Assembly: GCA_964551735.1 (NCBI GenBank)
Contig: CAZKEF010000009.1
Span: 62,001 to 126,000, forward strand
DNA: 64,000 bases
Origin: DAOUAT01 sp964551735
Lineage (GTDB): Bacteria > Chloroflexota > Anaerolineae > CG2-30-64-16
Direction of reading: 5' to 3'
Every line of letters begins with the position of its first letter. Position 1 is the stretch's first letter. The notes under the pieces were generated by a model, which saw only the letters and a program-made list of their open reading frames with translations, ran no database searches and was not told the origin of the DNA. Positions 15,969-24,925 of the stretch are shown in pieces. Made by a program: the position numbers and the translations under genes.

Positions 15969-17378
15969 ATGAAACGCCTGTATGCCATCCTTTCCCTGGT
16001 GCTGGTATTGAGCTTCGTGCTCACAGCATGCGCCCAGCCGGCAGCGACACCGGCGCCCACCCAGGCGCCAGCTCCGACTGCGGTTCCCGTCGAACCAACC
16101 AAGGCGCCGGAGCCGACCGCGGCCCCTGTCGAACCGACGAAGGCCCCCGAACCTACCGCCGTGCCTGAGCCAACCCTGGGCGAAGTGCTGAAGATCGGCC
16201 AAATCTCACAGCTTTCCGGCGCGTTGGCGTTTTACGGCCAACAGCAGACCCGCGGCTTCATGCTCGGCCTCGAGTATGTGTCCGGCGGCAACAAGGACGA
16301 CCAGGGCCGCTTCATCGTGGCCGGCCGGCCGGTGGAGGTCCTGGCCCGCGACGACGAAGGCAACCCTGAGAAGGGCGTCCAGATCGCCCGCGAGCTCATC
16401 GAGAAAGACGGCGTCGAGATGATCCAGGGCCCGGTGAACTCGGCTGTGGCCGTGGCGCTGACCACCATCGCCCAGGAATACAAGATGATCCTGATGGTGG
16501 ACCCGGCGGCGTCGGCCTTCATCACCGGACCGAACTTCAACCCCTACGTCTTCCGCACCAGCCGCACCAACTACGACGACACGCTAGTGATCGCCAAGTA
16601 CCTGGTGGAAAACGTCGGCAAGAATTTCGCCCATATCGGCATTGACAGCGCGTTCGGCCAGGGCAGCGGCATCGCGTTGAAGTACTCGGTTGAGAAATTC
16701 GGCGGCCAGGTTATCGCCGACATCTATGCACCGGCCACCACCACCGACTTCACCCCCTACATCCAGCAGGCCATGGACTCGGGCGCCGACTGCCTGTTCC
16801 TGACCTGGGCCGGCACCGGCTACGTCACGCTGTTCCAGCAGCTCGGTGACCTGGGCGCGCTGGACGAGATGCGGGTTGCCACCGGCTACGGCGACAACGC
16901 CTCCTTTGCGGCCGTCTACGGCTCGGCCGTGGGCCAGATCGGTCTGAACGTTTACCACTACACCGTGCCGGACACCGAGTCCAACGACTTCCTGGTGAAG
17001 CGCCACCTGGAGGAGTACGCCGAGCCGCCGGATCTGTTCACCGCGGGCGGCATGGCCTCGGCCATCGCGCTGGCGGCCGCGCTGGAGAAGACCGGCGGCG
17101 ACACCGACGGCGACAAGATGATCGCGGCGCTGGAAGGCCTGAAGTTCGAAGGCCCCAAGGGCACCTACTACATCCGGCCCGAAGACCACGTCTGCGAACA
17201 GCCCATGAACATCCTCGAGCTGGTAGACATCAACCCGCCCAAGGATGACCAGGGCCGACCGACATACAAGTTCTTCGAGACGGTCTATGTCAGTGCCTAC
17301 GATGAGCTGGGCGTGCCGTGCACCCTGGTGGGCGATTACGCCAGCCGCTGCGGCGACCTGCCGGTGATCGGGCAGTAG
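15969..17378 (+). CDS. livK: Branched-chain amino acid-type ABC substrate-binding lipoprotein
   Basis: 469 residues. Lipoprotein signal with lipobox LTAC (about residues 18-21), then a Pro/Thr-rich tether containing repeated VEPTKAPEPTA units, then a periplasmic-binding type I domain (LKIGQISQLSGALAFYGQQQ, GVQIARELIEKDGVEMIQGP). Delivers a ligand to the LivGFHM complex encoded downstream. The family binds branched-chain amino acids, amides, urea or aromatic acids; the neighbouring enzymes make a carboxylic acid plausible. AGGAG precedes ATG. Confidence 0.93.
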   Translation: MKRLYAILSLVLVLSFVLTACAQPAATPAPTQAPAPTAVPVEPTKAPEPTAAPVEPTKAPEPTAVPEPTLGEVLKIGQISQLSGALAFYGQQQTRGFMLGLEYVSGGNKDDQGRFIVAGRPVEVLARDDEGNPEKGVQIARELIEKDGVEMIQGPVNSAVAVALTTIAQEYKMILMVDPAASAFITGPNFNPYVFRTSRTNYDDTLVIAKYLVENVGKNFAHIGIDSAFGQGSGIALKYSVEKFGGQVIADIYAPATTTDFTPYIQQAMDSGADCLFLTWAGTGYVTLFQQLGDLGALDEMRVATGYGDNASFAAVYGSAVGQIGLNVYHYTVPDTESNDFLVKRHLEEYAEPPDLFTAGGMASAIALAAALEKTGGDTDGDKMIAALEGLKFEGPKGTYYIRPEDHVCEQPMNILELVDINPPKDDQGRPTYKFFETVYVSAYDELGVPCTLVGDYASRCGDLPVIGQ

Positions 17379-17392
17379 CTGATGACACTCCT

Positions 17393-17423
17393 GCTTCCGG
17401 CGGGTCTGAGACCCGCCGGAAGC
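17393..17423 (+). terminator. Perfect hairpin between livK and livG
   Basis: 14-bp perfect stem (gcttccggcgggtc / gacccgccggaagc) with loop tga, 14 bases after the livK stop, followed by aacaaaac rather than a T-tract. It may protect the livK 3' end or attenuate read-through, giving more binding protein than transporter. It is also a member of the repeat layer. Confidence 0.6.
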
Positions 17424-17477
17424 AACAAAACATAACGTTGCCTGCACCGGTATTCTGGGCCCCGACGGCTACATCTA

Positions 17478-17562
17478 TCATTCTGAGCGACCGGCGGGAG
17501 CGAAGAATCTTGCCGCCCACGCTGCCGAAGATTCTTCAGGGCTGGCACCCCTCAGAATGACA
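17478..17562. repeat. TCATTCTGAGCGA palindromic element, copy 2
   Basis: Arms tcattctgagcgacc / cctcagaatga and gaagaatct / agattcttc. Same architecture as 12967-13053, different centre. A spurious livG start codon (ATG 17557) falls inside its right arm. Confidence 0.85.
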
Positions 17563-17592
17563 GGTGCGGGATTATGGTTCAAGGGGTTGCCG

Positions 17593-18372
17593 ATGGCGCG
17601 AGAACCAGAGATCATCCTCGAAGCGCGCGGGCTGCGCAAGGCGTTCGGCGGACTGGTGGCCGTGGCCGACGTGGATGTCCAGATCCGGGCGCGCACGCTG
17701 CACGCCATCATCGGCCCCAACGGCGCAGGCAAGACGACCCTCTTCAACCTGCTGAGCGGGACCATCAGCCCCACCCAGGGCCAAGTCTACTTCAAGGGGC
17801 GGGACATCACCCACATGCCGCCTCACCGCATCGCCCATCTCGGCATCGGCCGCTCGTTTCAGATCACCAACATCTTCCCCAACCTGAGCGTGCTGGAGAA
17901 CGTGCGCCTGGCAACGCAGGCCATGGGGCATGATAGCTTCCGCCTGTTGGCGCCGGCATCCCGATTCCGGCAATACGAGGACAAGGCCAGGCACGTCATC
18001 GCCCAGGTCGGGCTGGCCGGCCGGGAGCCGATGCCCGCGCGCACGCTGCCCCACGGCGACAAGCGCAAGCTTGAGCTCGGCATCATGCTGGCCAGCGACC
18101 CCGAAGTGCTGCTACTGGACGAGCCGACCGCCGGCATGTCCTCGGAGCAAGTCCCCGCCCTGCTGGCAATCATCCGCAATATCATGGCGGCCGGCGACAA
18201 AACCGTGGTCCTGGTGGAGCACCGCATGGACATGGTGATGAGCATCTCCGACTTCATCACGGTGATGCACCTGGGCGAGGTGCTGGCCGAAGGGACGCCG
18301 AATGAAATCGCAGCGAACGAGATGGTTCAGAAGGCGTATCTGGGGGCACTTTACGGGGATTTGACGAGATAA
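17593..18372 (+). CDS. livG: LIV-type ABC transporter ATPase
   Basis: 259 residues. Walker A GPNGAGKTT, Walker B VLLLDEPTAGMS, switch His in LVEHRMD. The signature reads LPHGDKRKLELG where LivG usually has LSYGxQRxLE. ATG 17593 is preferred over ATG 17557, which lies in a repeat. Energises transport with LivF; membrane-associated on the cytoplasmic side. livF starts 3 bases after the stop. Confidence 0.93.
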   Translation: MAREPEIILEARGLRKAFGGLVAVADVDVQIRARTLHAIIGPNGAGKTTLFNLLSGTISPTQGQVYFKGRDITHMPPHRIAHLGIGRSFQITNIFPNLSVLENVRLATQAMGHDSFRLLAPASRFRQYEDKARHVIAQVGLAGREPMPARTLPHGDKRKLELGIMLASDPEVLLLDEPTAGMSSEQVPALLAIIRNIMAAGDKTVVLVEHRMDMVMSISDFITVMHLGEVLAEGTPNEIAANEMVQKAYLGALYGDLTR

Positions 18373-18375
18373 CAC

Positions 18376-19110
18376 ATGCCCAACATTCTCGAAGTCGCAG
18401 GGATTCACACTTTCATCGGCCAATTCCACATCCTGGAAGGGGTCTCGGTGGACGTGCCGGCCGGCAGCATCACGGTGCTGCTGGGCCGCAACGGCGCGGG
18501 CAAAACCACAACGCTGAAATCCATCCTGGGCCTGACGCCCCCGCGCGAAGGCAAAGTGATCTTTGACGGGCAAGAGATCCAGGGCAAGCGCGCTTACGAC
18601 ATCGCGCAGATGGGCGTGGGCTACGTGCCGGAGCATCGCGCCATCTTCCGCAACCTCAGCGTGGGCGAGAACCTGCGCATCGCCGAACGCAAAAAAGGCG
18701 ATCTCGACCGCCGAGCCGGTTTCATCTTCGGTCTGTTTCCCGACCTGAAACGGCTCTACCGGCTGCCCGGCAACCACCTCTCCGGCGGGCAACAACAGAT
18801 GCTGGCCGTGGCTCGCGCCCTGGTGCCGGAAAACAAGCTGCTGCTGATTGACGAGCCCAGCGAAGGGCTGGCGCCGGTGCTGATCGAGCAGATGATGGCG
18901 GCGATCCGTGAGCTGAGCGCCACCACCACCGTGCTGCTGGTCGAACAAAACTTCATCATGGCCAGCCAGCTCGCCGAGAATTACTACATCATTGACGATG
19001 GCAAGAGCGTGCACGCCGGCCGCATGGCGGACCTGATAGGCAACACCGAACTGATCCATCGCTACCTGGGCACCGCGGTGGGCGCACGAAAGGGACAAAG
19101 CGCACCATGA
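18376..19110 (+). CDS. livF: LIV-type ABC transporter ATPase
   Basis: 244 residues. Walker A GRNGAGKTT, signature LSGGQQQM, Walker B LLLIDEPSEGL and switch LVEQN are canonical LivF. The last 4 bases overlap the livH start (ATGA), so the transporter genes are translationally coupled. Confidence 0.94.
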   Translation: MPNILEVAGIHTFIGQFHILEGVSVDVPAGSITVLLGRNGAGKTTTLKSILGLTPPREGKVIFDGQEIQGKRAYDIAQMGVGYVPEHRAIFRNLSVGENLRIAERKKGDLDRRAGFIFGLFPDLKRLYRLPGNHLSGGQQQMLAVARALVPENKLLLIDEPSEGLAPVLIEQMMAAIRELSATTTVLLVEQNFIMASQLAENYYIIDDGKSVHAGRMADLIGNTELIHRYLGTAVGARKGQSAP

Positions 19111-20600
19111 ACAGACGAGGCTTCTGGCGCGAAAACCGGGCCCTGCTGGGCGTGCTGGCAGCGCTGATCCTGTTGAGCATCTTCGGCTTACAGGCCATGG
19201 GGCAGCAGTCTTTCGTGCGCACGACCCTTTCTGGGCTCACCCTGGGCGCGCTCTACTTCATGGTTGCGGCCGGGCTGACACTGATCTTCGGATTGATGGA
19301 CGTGCTGAACTTCGCGCACGGCACCATGTTCATGATCGGCGCGTACGCCGGCTGGCAATTCTTCACCAACCCCACCTTCTTGTTCGGCCTGGCGCCGCTG
19401 GTGGCCGCGCTGCTGGCCGGGCTGGCTGCCGGGCCGCTGCTGCAAATCCTGGCGCGCAACTGGCGCATCCCTGAGGGTTGGCAGACACCCCTGCGCAACC
19501 TGTTGGTGTTGGTCGCGCTTGCCTTCGGGGTGGCGGGGGTGCTGGGCCTGGACATCATGGAGCTGGCCAAAACCGCGCGCGTCGCCATCACCGTGGCCGC
19601 CGACCCGCTGGCAGAAGCCTCGCCCCAAGAGCCGCTGGCCCGCTTCTGGCTCCGGCCGGCGCTGCTGCTGCTGGCTGGGGTGCTGCTGGCGCTGGCCAAT
19701 GCCCGGCCCGGCGACCGCACCCAGGTGATCCATCCCGGCGCGGCGCGGCGCGGGCTGATCGCCCTGGCCGTGATGACGGTGCTGACCATCGTGCTGACCC
19801 TGGCGCGCGAGGCCGGGCCCATCGCTGTGCTGACCATGAACGCCGACCTGCGCTTCTTCCTGGCGCTGGTTGTGGGCACGCTGGTGGGCGCCGGGCTGGG
19901 CGCAGTGGTGGAGGTCAGCCTGATCCGGCCGCTGTACGTCCGGCCGCTCTACCAGGTGCTGGTTACTCTGGGCCTGGCCTTCGTGCTCAAGGAGTTGGCG
20001 CAGCTGCTGTGGGAGCCGCTGGCCTACCAGATGAGCCGGCCGCCCATGTTCGCGCAGCCGGGCAAGGCGCCCTCCATCCTGGCCTGGTTCAGCCTGCGCA
20101 GCCAAACCATTGACATTTTGGGCGTCACCTTCCCCAGCTACCGGCTGTTCATCATCGTACTGGGCGTGGCCATGGTGATCGCCCTGGCGGTGCTGATGAA
20201 ATACTCCCGCCTGGGCATGATTATCCGTGCGGGCGTGCAGGATCGCGAGATGGTGGAAGCGCTGGGGATAAACGTGCGCCAGGTGTTCACGCTGGTCTTC
20301 GTGCTGGGCGCAGGGCTGGCTGCATTAGGCGGCATCGGCGCAGCGCCGTTCATCCCCGTGCAGCCGGGCATGGGCGACACCTTCCAGCTCCAGGCGTTCA
20401 TCACGGTGGTGCTGGGCGGCATGGGCTCGTACATGGGCGCGGCCATCGGCGCGCTGCTGCTGGGGCTGGCGCGCGCCTTCGGGGATTACATGGCCCTGAA
20501 GTTCCAGCTTTCGCCGGCCATCGCCGAGGCGTCCACTGTGATCATCATGGCGATAGTGCTATTGGTGCGGCCCGCAGGGTTGCTGGGGAAGAAAGAGTAG
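19107..20600 (+). CDS. livH: LIV-type ABC permease with large internal insertion
   Basis: 497 residues; LivH proteins are usually near 300. N-terminal GLTLGALYFMVAAGLTLIFG and NFAHG (68-72) and the C-terminal half from VEVSLIRPLY (268 on) through LLVRPAGLLG match LivH. In E. coli LivH the equivalent motifs are about 50 residues apart; here 200. The extra 150 residues hold several hydrophobic segments (about 132-150, 183-198, 216-234) and a polar loop. The frame is continuous, so it is a real extension. Confidence 0.92.
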   Translation: MNRRGFWRENRALLGVLAALILLSIFGLQAMGQQSFVRTTLSGLTLGALYFMVAAGLTLIFGLMDVLNFAHGTMFMIGAYAGWQFFTNPTFLFGLAPLVAALLAGLAAGPLLQILARNWRIPEGWQTPLRNLLVLVALAFGVAGVLGLDIMELAKTARVAITVAADPLAEASPQEPLARFWLRPALLLLAGVLLALANARPGDRTQVIHPGAARRGLIALAVMTVLTIVLTLAREAGPIAVLTMNADLRFFLALVVGTLVGAGLGAVVEVSLIRPLYVRPLYQVLVTLGLAFVLKELAQLLWEPLAYQMSRPPMFAQPGKAPSILAWFSLRSQTIDILGVTFPSYRLFIIVLGVAMVIALAVLMKYSRLGMIIRAGVQDREMVEALGINVRQVFTLVFVLGAGLAALGGIGAAPFIPVQPGMGDTFQLQAFITVVLGGMGSYMGAAIGALLLGLARAFGDYMALKFQLSPAIAEASTVIIMAIVLLVRPAGLLGKKE

Positions 20601-20605
20601 GCAAT

Positions 20606-21715
20606 GTGAAGGATCTCCCTCGAACTTCGACGCTCGGGGCCTGGCTTAAAGGTCAATGGCCCGGCCTGGTGGTGTTGGCCGTGCTGGCCGCATTCCCGTT
20701 TATTTACGGCGTCGTAAGCGGCGGCGGGGCCAGCAGCGGGCCGGCGCGCTACTGGCAGGGCCAACTCATCACTGTCTTTATCCTAGCTGTTTACGCCATG
20801 AGCTACGACCTGCTGATGGGTTACACAGGCATCCTGTCCTTCGGCCACGCGGCGTTCTTCGGCGGCGGCGCTTACACCATGGCGCTGTGGCTGGCCCACG
20901 GCGTACCGCGCATCGCGGGCCGCTCGCCCGCGGCCGGGGTCGAGGTCGCGTTGTTCCTGGCCGGCATCGCGCTGGTGGTGATCCTGTCAATCCTGTTGGG
21001 ACTGCTGTTCAGCACCGTTTCCGTGCGGGTCAAGGGCCCCTACTTCGCGATGATCACCCTGGCCATCGCCGAGGCGATCTTCATCCTGTCCAAGGCGACC
21101 GACTTCGTGCAGTGGACCGGCGCGGATGAGGGGTTGCACGGCATCCCGGTGCCCGCCTGGCTGAACCCAACCCAGTTCCGCACCCGCTTCTACTTCATCG
21201 CGCTGATCTTCATGGTGGTGATGTACCTGCTGCTGCGCCGCACGGTCAACTCGCCCACCGGCCGCGTGTTCGTGGCCGTGCGCGAGAACGAAAGCCGCGC
21301 CCGCATGATCGGCTATAACCCGGCAACCTACCGCATGGTGGCGTTCGTCATCGCCGCAGTGGTGGCTGGCCTGTCGGGTGCATTCTACGCCCTGTGGAAC
21401 CTCAGCGCCACGCCCAGCATGACCAGCGCGGTGACCACTATCAACGCGCTGATCATGACCATTCTAGGCGGCATCGGCACGCTGATCGGGCCTATGCTGG
21501 GCGCAGGGCTGATGCAAGTGTTCAGCCAGTTCTTCTACCAGTGGTTCGGCGCGCGCTGGCCGCTGGTGTTCGGCCTGGTGTTCATCGGCCTGGTGCTCTT
21601 CCTGCCCTACGGCATCGTCGGCACCTGGCAGATGCGCAAGAACGACCTACAAGCCGGCTGGCGGCGGCTGTTTCAACCGCTGCGCGGAGAGACGGGGGTG
21701 AAAGAAAAGCTGTAG
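20606..21715 (+). CDS. livM: LIV-type ABC permease
   Basis: 369 residues, GTG start 5 bases after livH. YDLLMGYTGILSFGHAAFFG is the LivM hallmark; VRVKGPYFAMITLAIAE and ENESRARMIGYNP are conserved. Multi-pass membrane partner of LivH. Last gene of the operon; the next gene has its own promoter-like sequence. Confidence 0.93.
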   Translation: MKDLPRTSTLGAWLKGQWPGLVVLAVLAAFPFIYGVVSGGGASSGPARYWQGQLITVFILAVYAMSYDLLMGYTGILSFGHAAFFGGGAYTMALWLAHGVPRIAGRSPAAGVEVALFLAGIALVVILSILLGLLFSTVSVRVKGPYFAMITLAIAEAIFILSKATDFVQWTGADEGLHGIPVPAWLNPTQFRTRFYFIALIFMVVMYLLLRRTVNSPTGRVFVAVRENESRARMIGYNPATYRMVAFVIAAVVAGLSGAFYALWNLSATPSMTSAVTTINALIMTILGGIGTLIGPMLGAGLMQVFSQFFYQWFGARWPLVFGLVFIGLVLFLPYGIVGTWQMRKNDLQAGWRRLFQPLRGETGVKEKL

Positions 21716-21731
21716 GCGTCCCATCGCTCTT

Positions 21732-21760
21732 TTGGCGCCTCACCCGACAAGGATTATAAT
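21732..21760 (+). promoter_or_regulatory. Sigma-70-like promoter for the MFS gene
   Basis: TTGGCG, 17-base spacer, perfect TATAAT (21755-21760). Predicted start near 21767, giving a very short leader to ATG 21778, or a 47-base leader if ATG 21814 is used. Confidence 0.6.
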
Positions 21761-21777
21761 CTGATCTCGGCGGCCCT

Positions 21778-23142
21778 ATGGCCGCCGATTCCTTTTCGGA
21801 CGTTGCACCACCCATGTCACACTTCTACGACCCCATTCGCCGACCGGTCGAGCGCATGTTCACCGACGCGCGCAACAACGCCGACGCGTTCATGGCCGGC
21901 CCGTTGGACCCGGAAGAGGACGCCTGGCCTGAAAGCCGTCGCGGCCGGCGCCTGCTGTGGTCCGATGGCCTGTTCTCCAACATCTCCGAATCGTTTGTCG
22001 CGAACTTCATCAATCCGTTCGCCCTGGCACTGGGCGCCACCAACGGCCAGATCGGCTGGCTGAGCGCGTTAACCAACCTGGCCTCGGCATTGGCGCTGTT
22101 TCCGGGCGCGCGGCTGGGGGAGCGGCCGGAACGCCGTAAGCAGATCACCGTGTGGTTCGGCGGGGGCGTGGCACGCGTGCTGTTGCTGGCCATCGCCCTC
22201 GCGCCCGTGGTCTTCTCCGGCCAGGCGGCCATCTACGCATTTATCGCGCTGGTGTGTCTGCGCGCGTTCTTTGGCCAGCTCTGCTTCCCCGCGTGGTCCG
22301 CCCTGCTGGCCGACATGGTGTCCCCGCGCATTCGCGGACGCTACTTCGCTTCGCGCAACATTGCACTGGCGGTGGCCGCGCTCGTGTTCACCCCACTGGC
22401 CGGCGCGATCGCGGAGTGGGTGGGCCTGCCGCATGGCTACCAGGTCAGCTTCTTCATAGCAGGGCTGGTCGGCTTCGTCGCAACCGCCATCTTCGCGCGT
22501 ATCCCGAATCCGCCTGCGCAGATGACAGCAAAGACGGCCAACCGCGGTGAAAGCGTGTGGATGCTGCTGCGGAACCACCCCCGCTTCACCGCTTTCACCG
22601 CAGTCGCGTTCGTCTGGAACATCTCGCTGATGGTGGTGGGCCCGTTCTTCAGCGTGTACCTGGTCAGGAATCTGGGCGCGACCCCCTTCCAAATTGGCCT
22701 GTTGGCTGCCATTAACAGCCTGACCAACATCATCGGCCAGCGCATCTGGGGGCGGCTGAACGACCAGCATGGTGCAGCGTGGGTGATGCGCGTCACCGGC
22801 CTGCTGATCCCCGCCGTCCCGCTGCTCTGGTCGATCGCGCCGGACCCGTGGTTCCTGCTGATCGTCGAGGCCCTGGCCGGCTTCCTGTGGTCGGGCTACG
22901 GGCTGTCCAGCTTCAACCTGCTGCTGAGCCTGGCGCCCAGCGACCGCCGGCCGCGCTTCACAGCCATCTACCAGGTCTCGGTGTTCAGCGCTGCATTCAT
23001 CGGGCCGCTGCTGGGCAGTTGGTTGGTGAGCCTAGTAAATATCCGGCCCTTGTTCTGGCTCTCGACCGCCGGCCGCGTGGTTGCTGCTGTGCTGTTCATG
23101 TTCACAGTGCGCGGTGACCAGGAAGCGAGTGCATCGAGTTGA
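21778..23142 (+). CDS. Major facilitator superfamily transporter
   Basis: 454 residues (442 if ATG 21814 starts translation; neither has a good ribosome binding site). After a soluble N-terminus of about 60 residues, LLWSDGLFSNISESFVANF begins the first of about 12 membrane segments; the central loop contains NPPAQMTAKTANRGES. Resembles uncharacterised MFS proteins with split six-helix bundles. Substrate unknown; separate promoter from livM. Confidence 0.85.
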   Translation: MAADSFSDVAPPMSHFYDPIRRPVERMFTDARNNADAFMAGPLDPEEDAWPESRRGRRLLWSDGLFSNISESFVANFINPFALALGATNGQIGWLSALTNLASALALFPGARLGERPERRKQITVWFGGGVARVLLLAIALAPVVFSGQAAIYAFIALVCLRAFFGQLCFPAWSALLADMVSPRIRGRYFASRNIALAVAALVFTPLAGAIAEWVGLPHGYQVSFFIAGLVGFVATAIFARIPNPPAQMTAKTANRGESVWMLLRNHPRFTAFTAVAFVWNISLMVVGPFFSVYLVRNLGATPFQIGLLAAINSLTNIIGQRIWGRLNDQHGAAWVMRVTGLLIPAVPLLWSIAPDPWFLLIVEALAGFLWSGYGLSSFNLLLSLAPSDRRPRFTAIYQVSVFSAAFIGPLLGSWLVSLVNIRPLFWLSTAGRVVAAVLFMFTVRGDQEASASS

Positions 23143-23188
23143 GAGCACCGGCCCTGGCGCCCGCCGGTACGCCTGCCAGCTCAGCAAG

Positions 23189-23226
23189 TGGTAACCGGCC
23201 ACAAGCCGGTCGTGACCGGTTACCAC
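23189..23226. repeat. Small ACCGG palindromic repeat
   Basis: gtaaccggccacaagccggtcgtgaccggttac: nested inverted arms gtaaccgg / ccggttac and ccgg repeats. Intergenic between MFS and zinc-ribbon genes; related in style to 31068-31115. Confidence 0.6.
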
Positions 23227-23313
23227 GCGTTCGGGGTGCGCTTTCCTTGTCACACCGCCCCGCCTGTGCTAACATACGCTTGCTTGAGTCACACCTTCCC
23301 TGCGAGGACACCC

Positions 23314-23529
23314 ATGAACTGCACTAAATGCGGACAGTGGAACCCCGACGACAAACGCGTCTGCTGGCGCTGCCAGGCCGAGCTCCCGAAGCCTGCCGAA
23401 CCGAAAAAGAAGAAGGCGTCAACCATGTTCCTCGGGATGCCCGTATGGAGCTGGATCATTCTGGTGGTCTTCTTCATCTTTCTGTTTGCCGGTCAATGCC
23501 TGGGGCCCCTGCTGCTCCAGCGGCAATGA
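23314..23529 (+). CDS. Small zinc-ribbon membrane protein
   Basis: 71 residues. CTKC and CWRC form a double-CxxC zinc ribbon at residues 3-20, then a Lys-rich linker (EPKKKKAS) and one transmembrane helix (WSWIILVVFFIFLFAGQCLG). A common small architecture of unknown role, perhaps a membrane-anchored adaptor. ATG 23314 fits the ribbon starting directly; the longer frame from 23188 includes repeat sequence. Confidence 0.75.
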   Translation: MNCTKCGQWNPDDKRVCWRCQAELPKPAEPKKKKASTMFLGMPVWSWIILVVFFIFLFAGQCLGPLLLQRQ

Positions 23530-23548
23530 GCGCGCAAATCTTATTTTT

Positions 23549-24631
23549 ATGTCTACGCCCTCCCTTCCCTCGCCGGAGGACATCGCACATCGGCTGATCG
23601 CCTGGATCGCGGCGGGCCGTCGCGATCTGCCCTGGCGCCGCCGGCGTGACCCCTACGCGGTCTGGATCTCCGAGATCATGCTGCAGCAAACGCAGGTTGA
23701 CACGGTCATCCCCTACTTCGAACGATGGCTGGCGCGCTTTCCCGATGTGGCCGCGTTGGCCGCCGCGCCGCTGGACGATGTGTTGAAGGCGTGGGAGGGG
23801 CTGGGCTACTACGGCCGGGCGCGCAACCTGCACCGGGCTGCACAAATGATCGTTGCGCGAGGGGGCGAGCTGCCGAGGACGCGGGAAACGCTGCGCGCGC
23901 TGCCCGGCATCGGTGACTACACCGCGGGCGCCATCCTCAGCCTGGCATTCGGCGCGGCTGAGCCGGCCGTGGATGGCAACGTGCGCCGGGTGCTGTGCCG
24001 GATCTATGACATTGCCGAGGATGTTGCTGCGCCGGAGACGGTGCGCCGTCTATGGACATTGGCCGGCACGCTGGTGGCCGGGGCTCCGCCCGGCCGGGCC
24101 GGCGACCTGAACGAGGGGTTGATGGAGCTGGGCGCGCTGGCCTGCGTCCCCAAGACACCCGACTGCCCCGCCTGTCCCCTGGCCGATCTGTGCCTGGCGC
24201 GCGCCCGCGGGACGCAGGCCGCGCGGCCGGTCAAAGCGCCCAAGCCGCCATCGCCCCATCACGATGTCGTTGCCGCCGTGATCCGGGATGCCGAGGGCCG
24301 CTGCCTGCTGGTGCAGCGGCCGGCCAACGGCCTCCTGGGCGGGTTATGGGGGTTTCCTGGAGGCATCGCGGATCCGGGTGAAGATCGGGCAGCCGCGCTG
24401 ATCCGCGCAGTCACCGAACAGACCGGCGTCACGATCCGATCCGGCCCGGCGCTGCGGCCCATCAAGCACTCGTATACCCACTTCCGCATCACGCTGCACC
24501 CGTTCCACGCCGAATATGCCGCGGGCGAGCCGCGCCCCCTGCGCTGCGCCGATGTCCGCTGGGTCGCGGTCGCCGACATGGCGGCTTACGCCTTCCCCGT
24601 CACCGACCGCAAGATCAGCGCGCAATTGTAA
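23549..24631 (+). CDS. mutY: A/G-specific adenine DNA glycosylase
   Basis: 360 residues. Catalytic Glu in SEIMLQQTQV, helix-hairpin-helix LPGIGDYTAGAI, catalytic Asp in VDGNVRRVL, [4Fe-4S] ligands in CVPKTPDCPACPLADLC (C-x6-C-x2-C-x5-C). The C-terminal NUDIX-like domain (VQRPANGLLGGLWGFPGG) reads 8-oxoG. Excises adenine opposite 8-oxoguanine. The start at 23549 has an A/T-rich upstream region without a strong ribosome binding site. Confidence 0.95.
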   Translation: MSTPSLPSPEDIAHRLIAWIAAGRRDLPWRRRRDPYAVWISEIMLQQTQVDTVIPYFERWLARFPDVAALAAAPLDDVLKAWEGLGYYGRARNLHRAAQMIVARGGELPRTRETLRALPGIGDYTAGAILSLAFGAAEPAVDGNVRRVLCRIYDIAEDVAAPETVRRLWTLAGTLVAGAPPGRAGDLNEGLMELGALACVPKTPDCPACPLADLCLARARGTQAARPVKAPKPPSPHHDVVAAVIRDAEGRCLLVQRPANGLLGGLWGFPGGIADPGEDRAAALIRAVTEQTGVTIRSGPALRPIKHSYTHFRITLHPFHAEYAAGEPRPLRCADVRWVAVADMAAYAFPVTDRKISAQL

Positions 24632-24651
24632 AACACGGCGGAATTCCCTTG

Positions 24652-24895
24652 GATCGCAATCTGCCAGGCCTGGAAGTGGACACGTTGTTGGTCAATAACC
24701 TGGACGGAGGCTATCAGGCGACCTGACGCCTGATCCAACTGGGCCACCGGCGCTGACCACCGTCTCGCAGCCCATCGCCGAGATCGGTCGCCTGGCCACC
24801 GAACTGGTGATCCGCCGCAGCCAACAGCGCAACGCGCCACCAGAACGCCACGTCCTGCAGACACGGCTCGTGGTCCGCAAGTCAGCGTGCGCCGG
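24652..24895 (+). pseudogene. LacI-family regulator remnant
   Basis: Reading forward, DRNLPGLEVDTLLVNNLDGG then YQAT matches the core of a LacI/GalR regulator; an in-frame TGA interrupts before LIQLGHRR. In another frame, LTTVSQPIAEIGRLATELVI and ERHVLQTRLVVR match the LacI C-terminus. The DNA-binding head, most of the core and the reading frame are lost. It sits directly upstream of ribokinase, so it was probably that gene's regulator. Confidence 0.75.
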
Positions 24896-24925
24896 GGTCC
24901 AAGGCGCGGCAATTTCGGAGGTCAC

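Noticed and set aside
17557..17592. Upstream livG start ATG 17557
   Set aside because: Lies within the palindromic repeat; residues before MAREPEI are not conserved in LivG.
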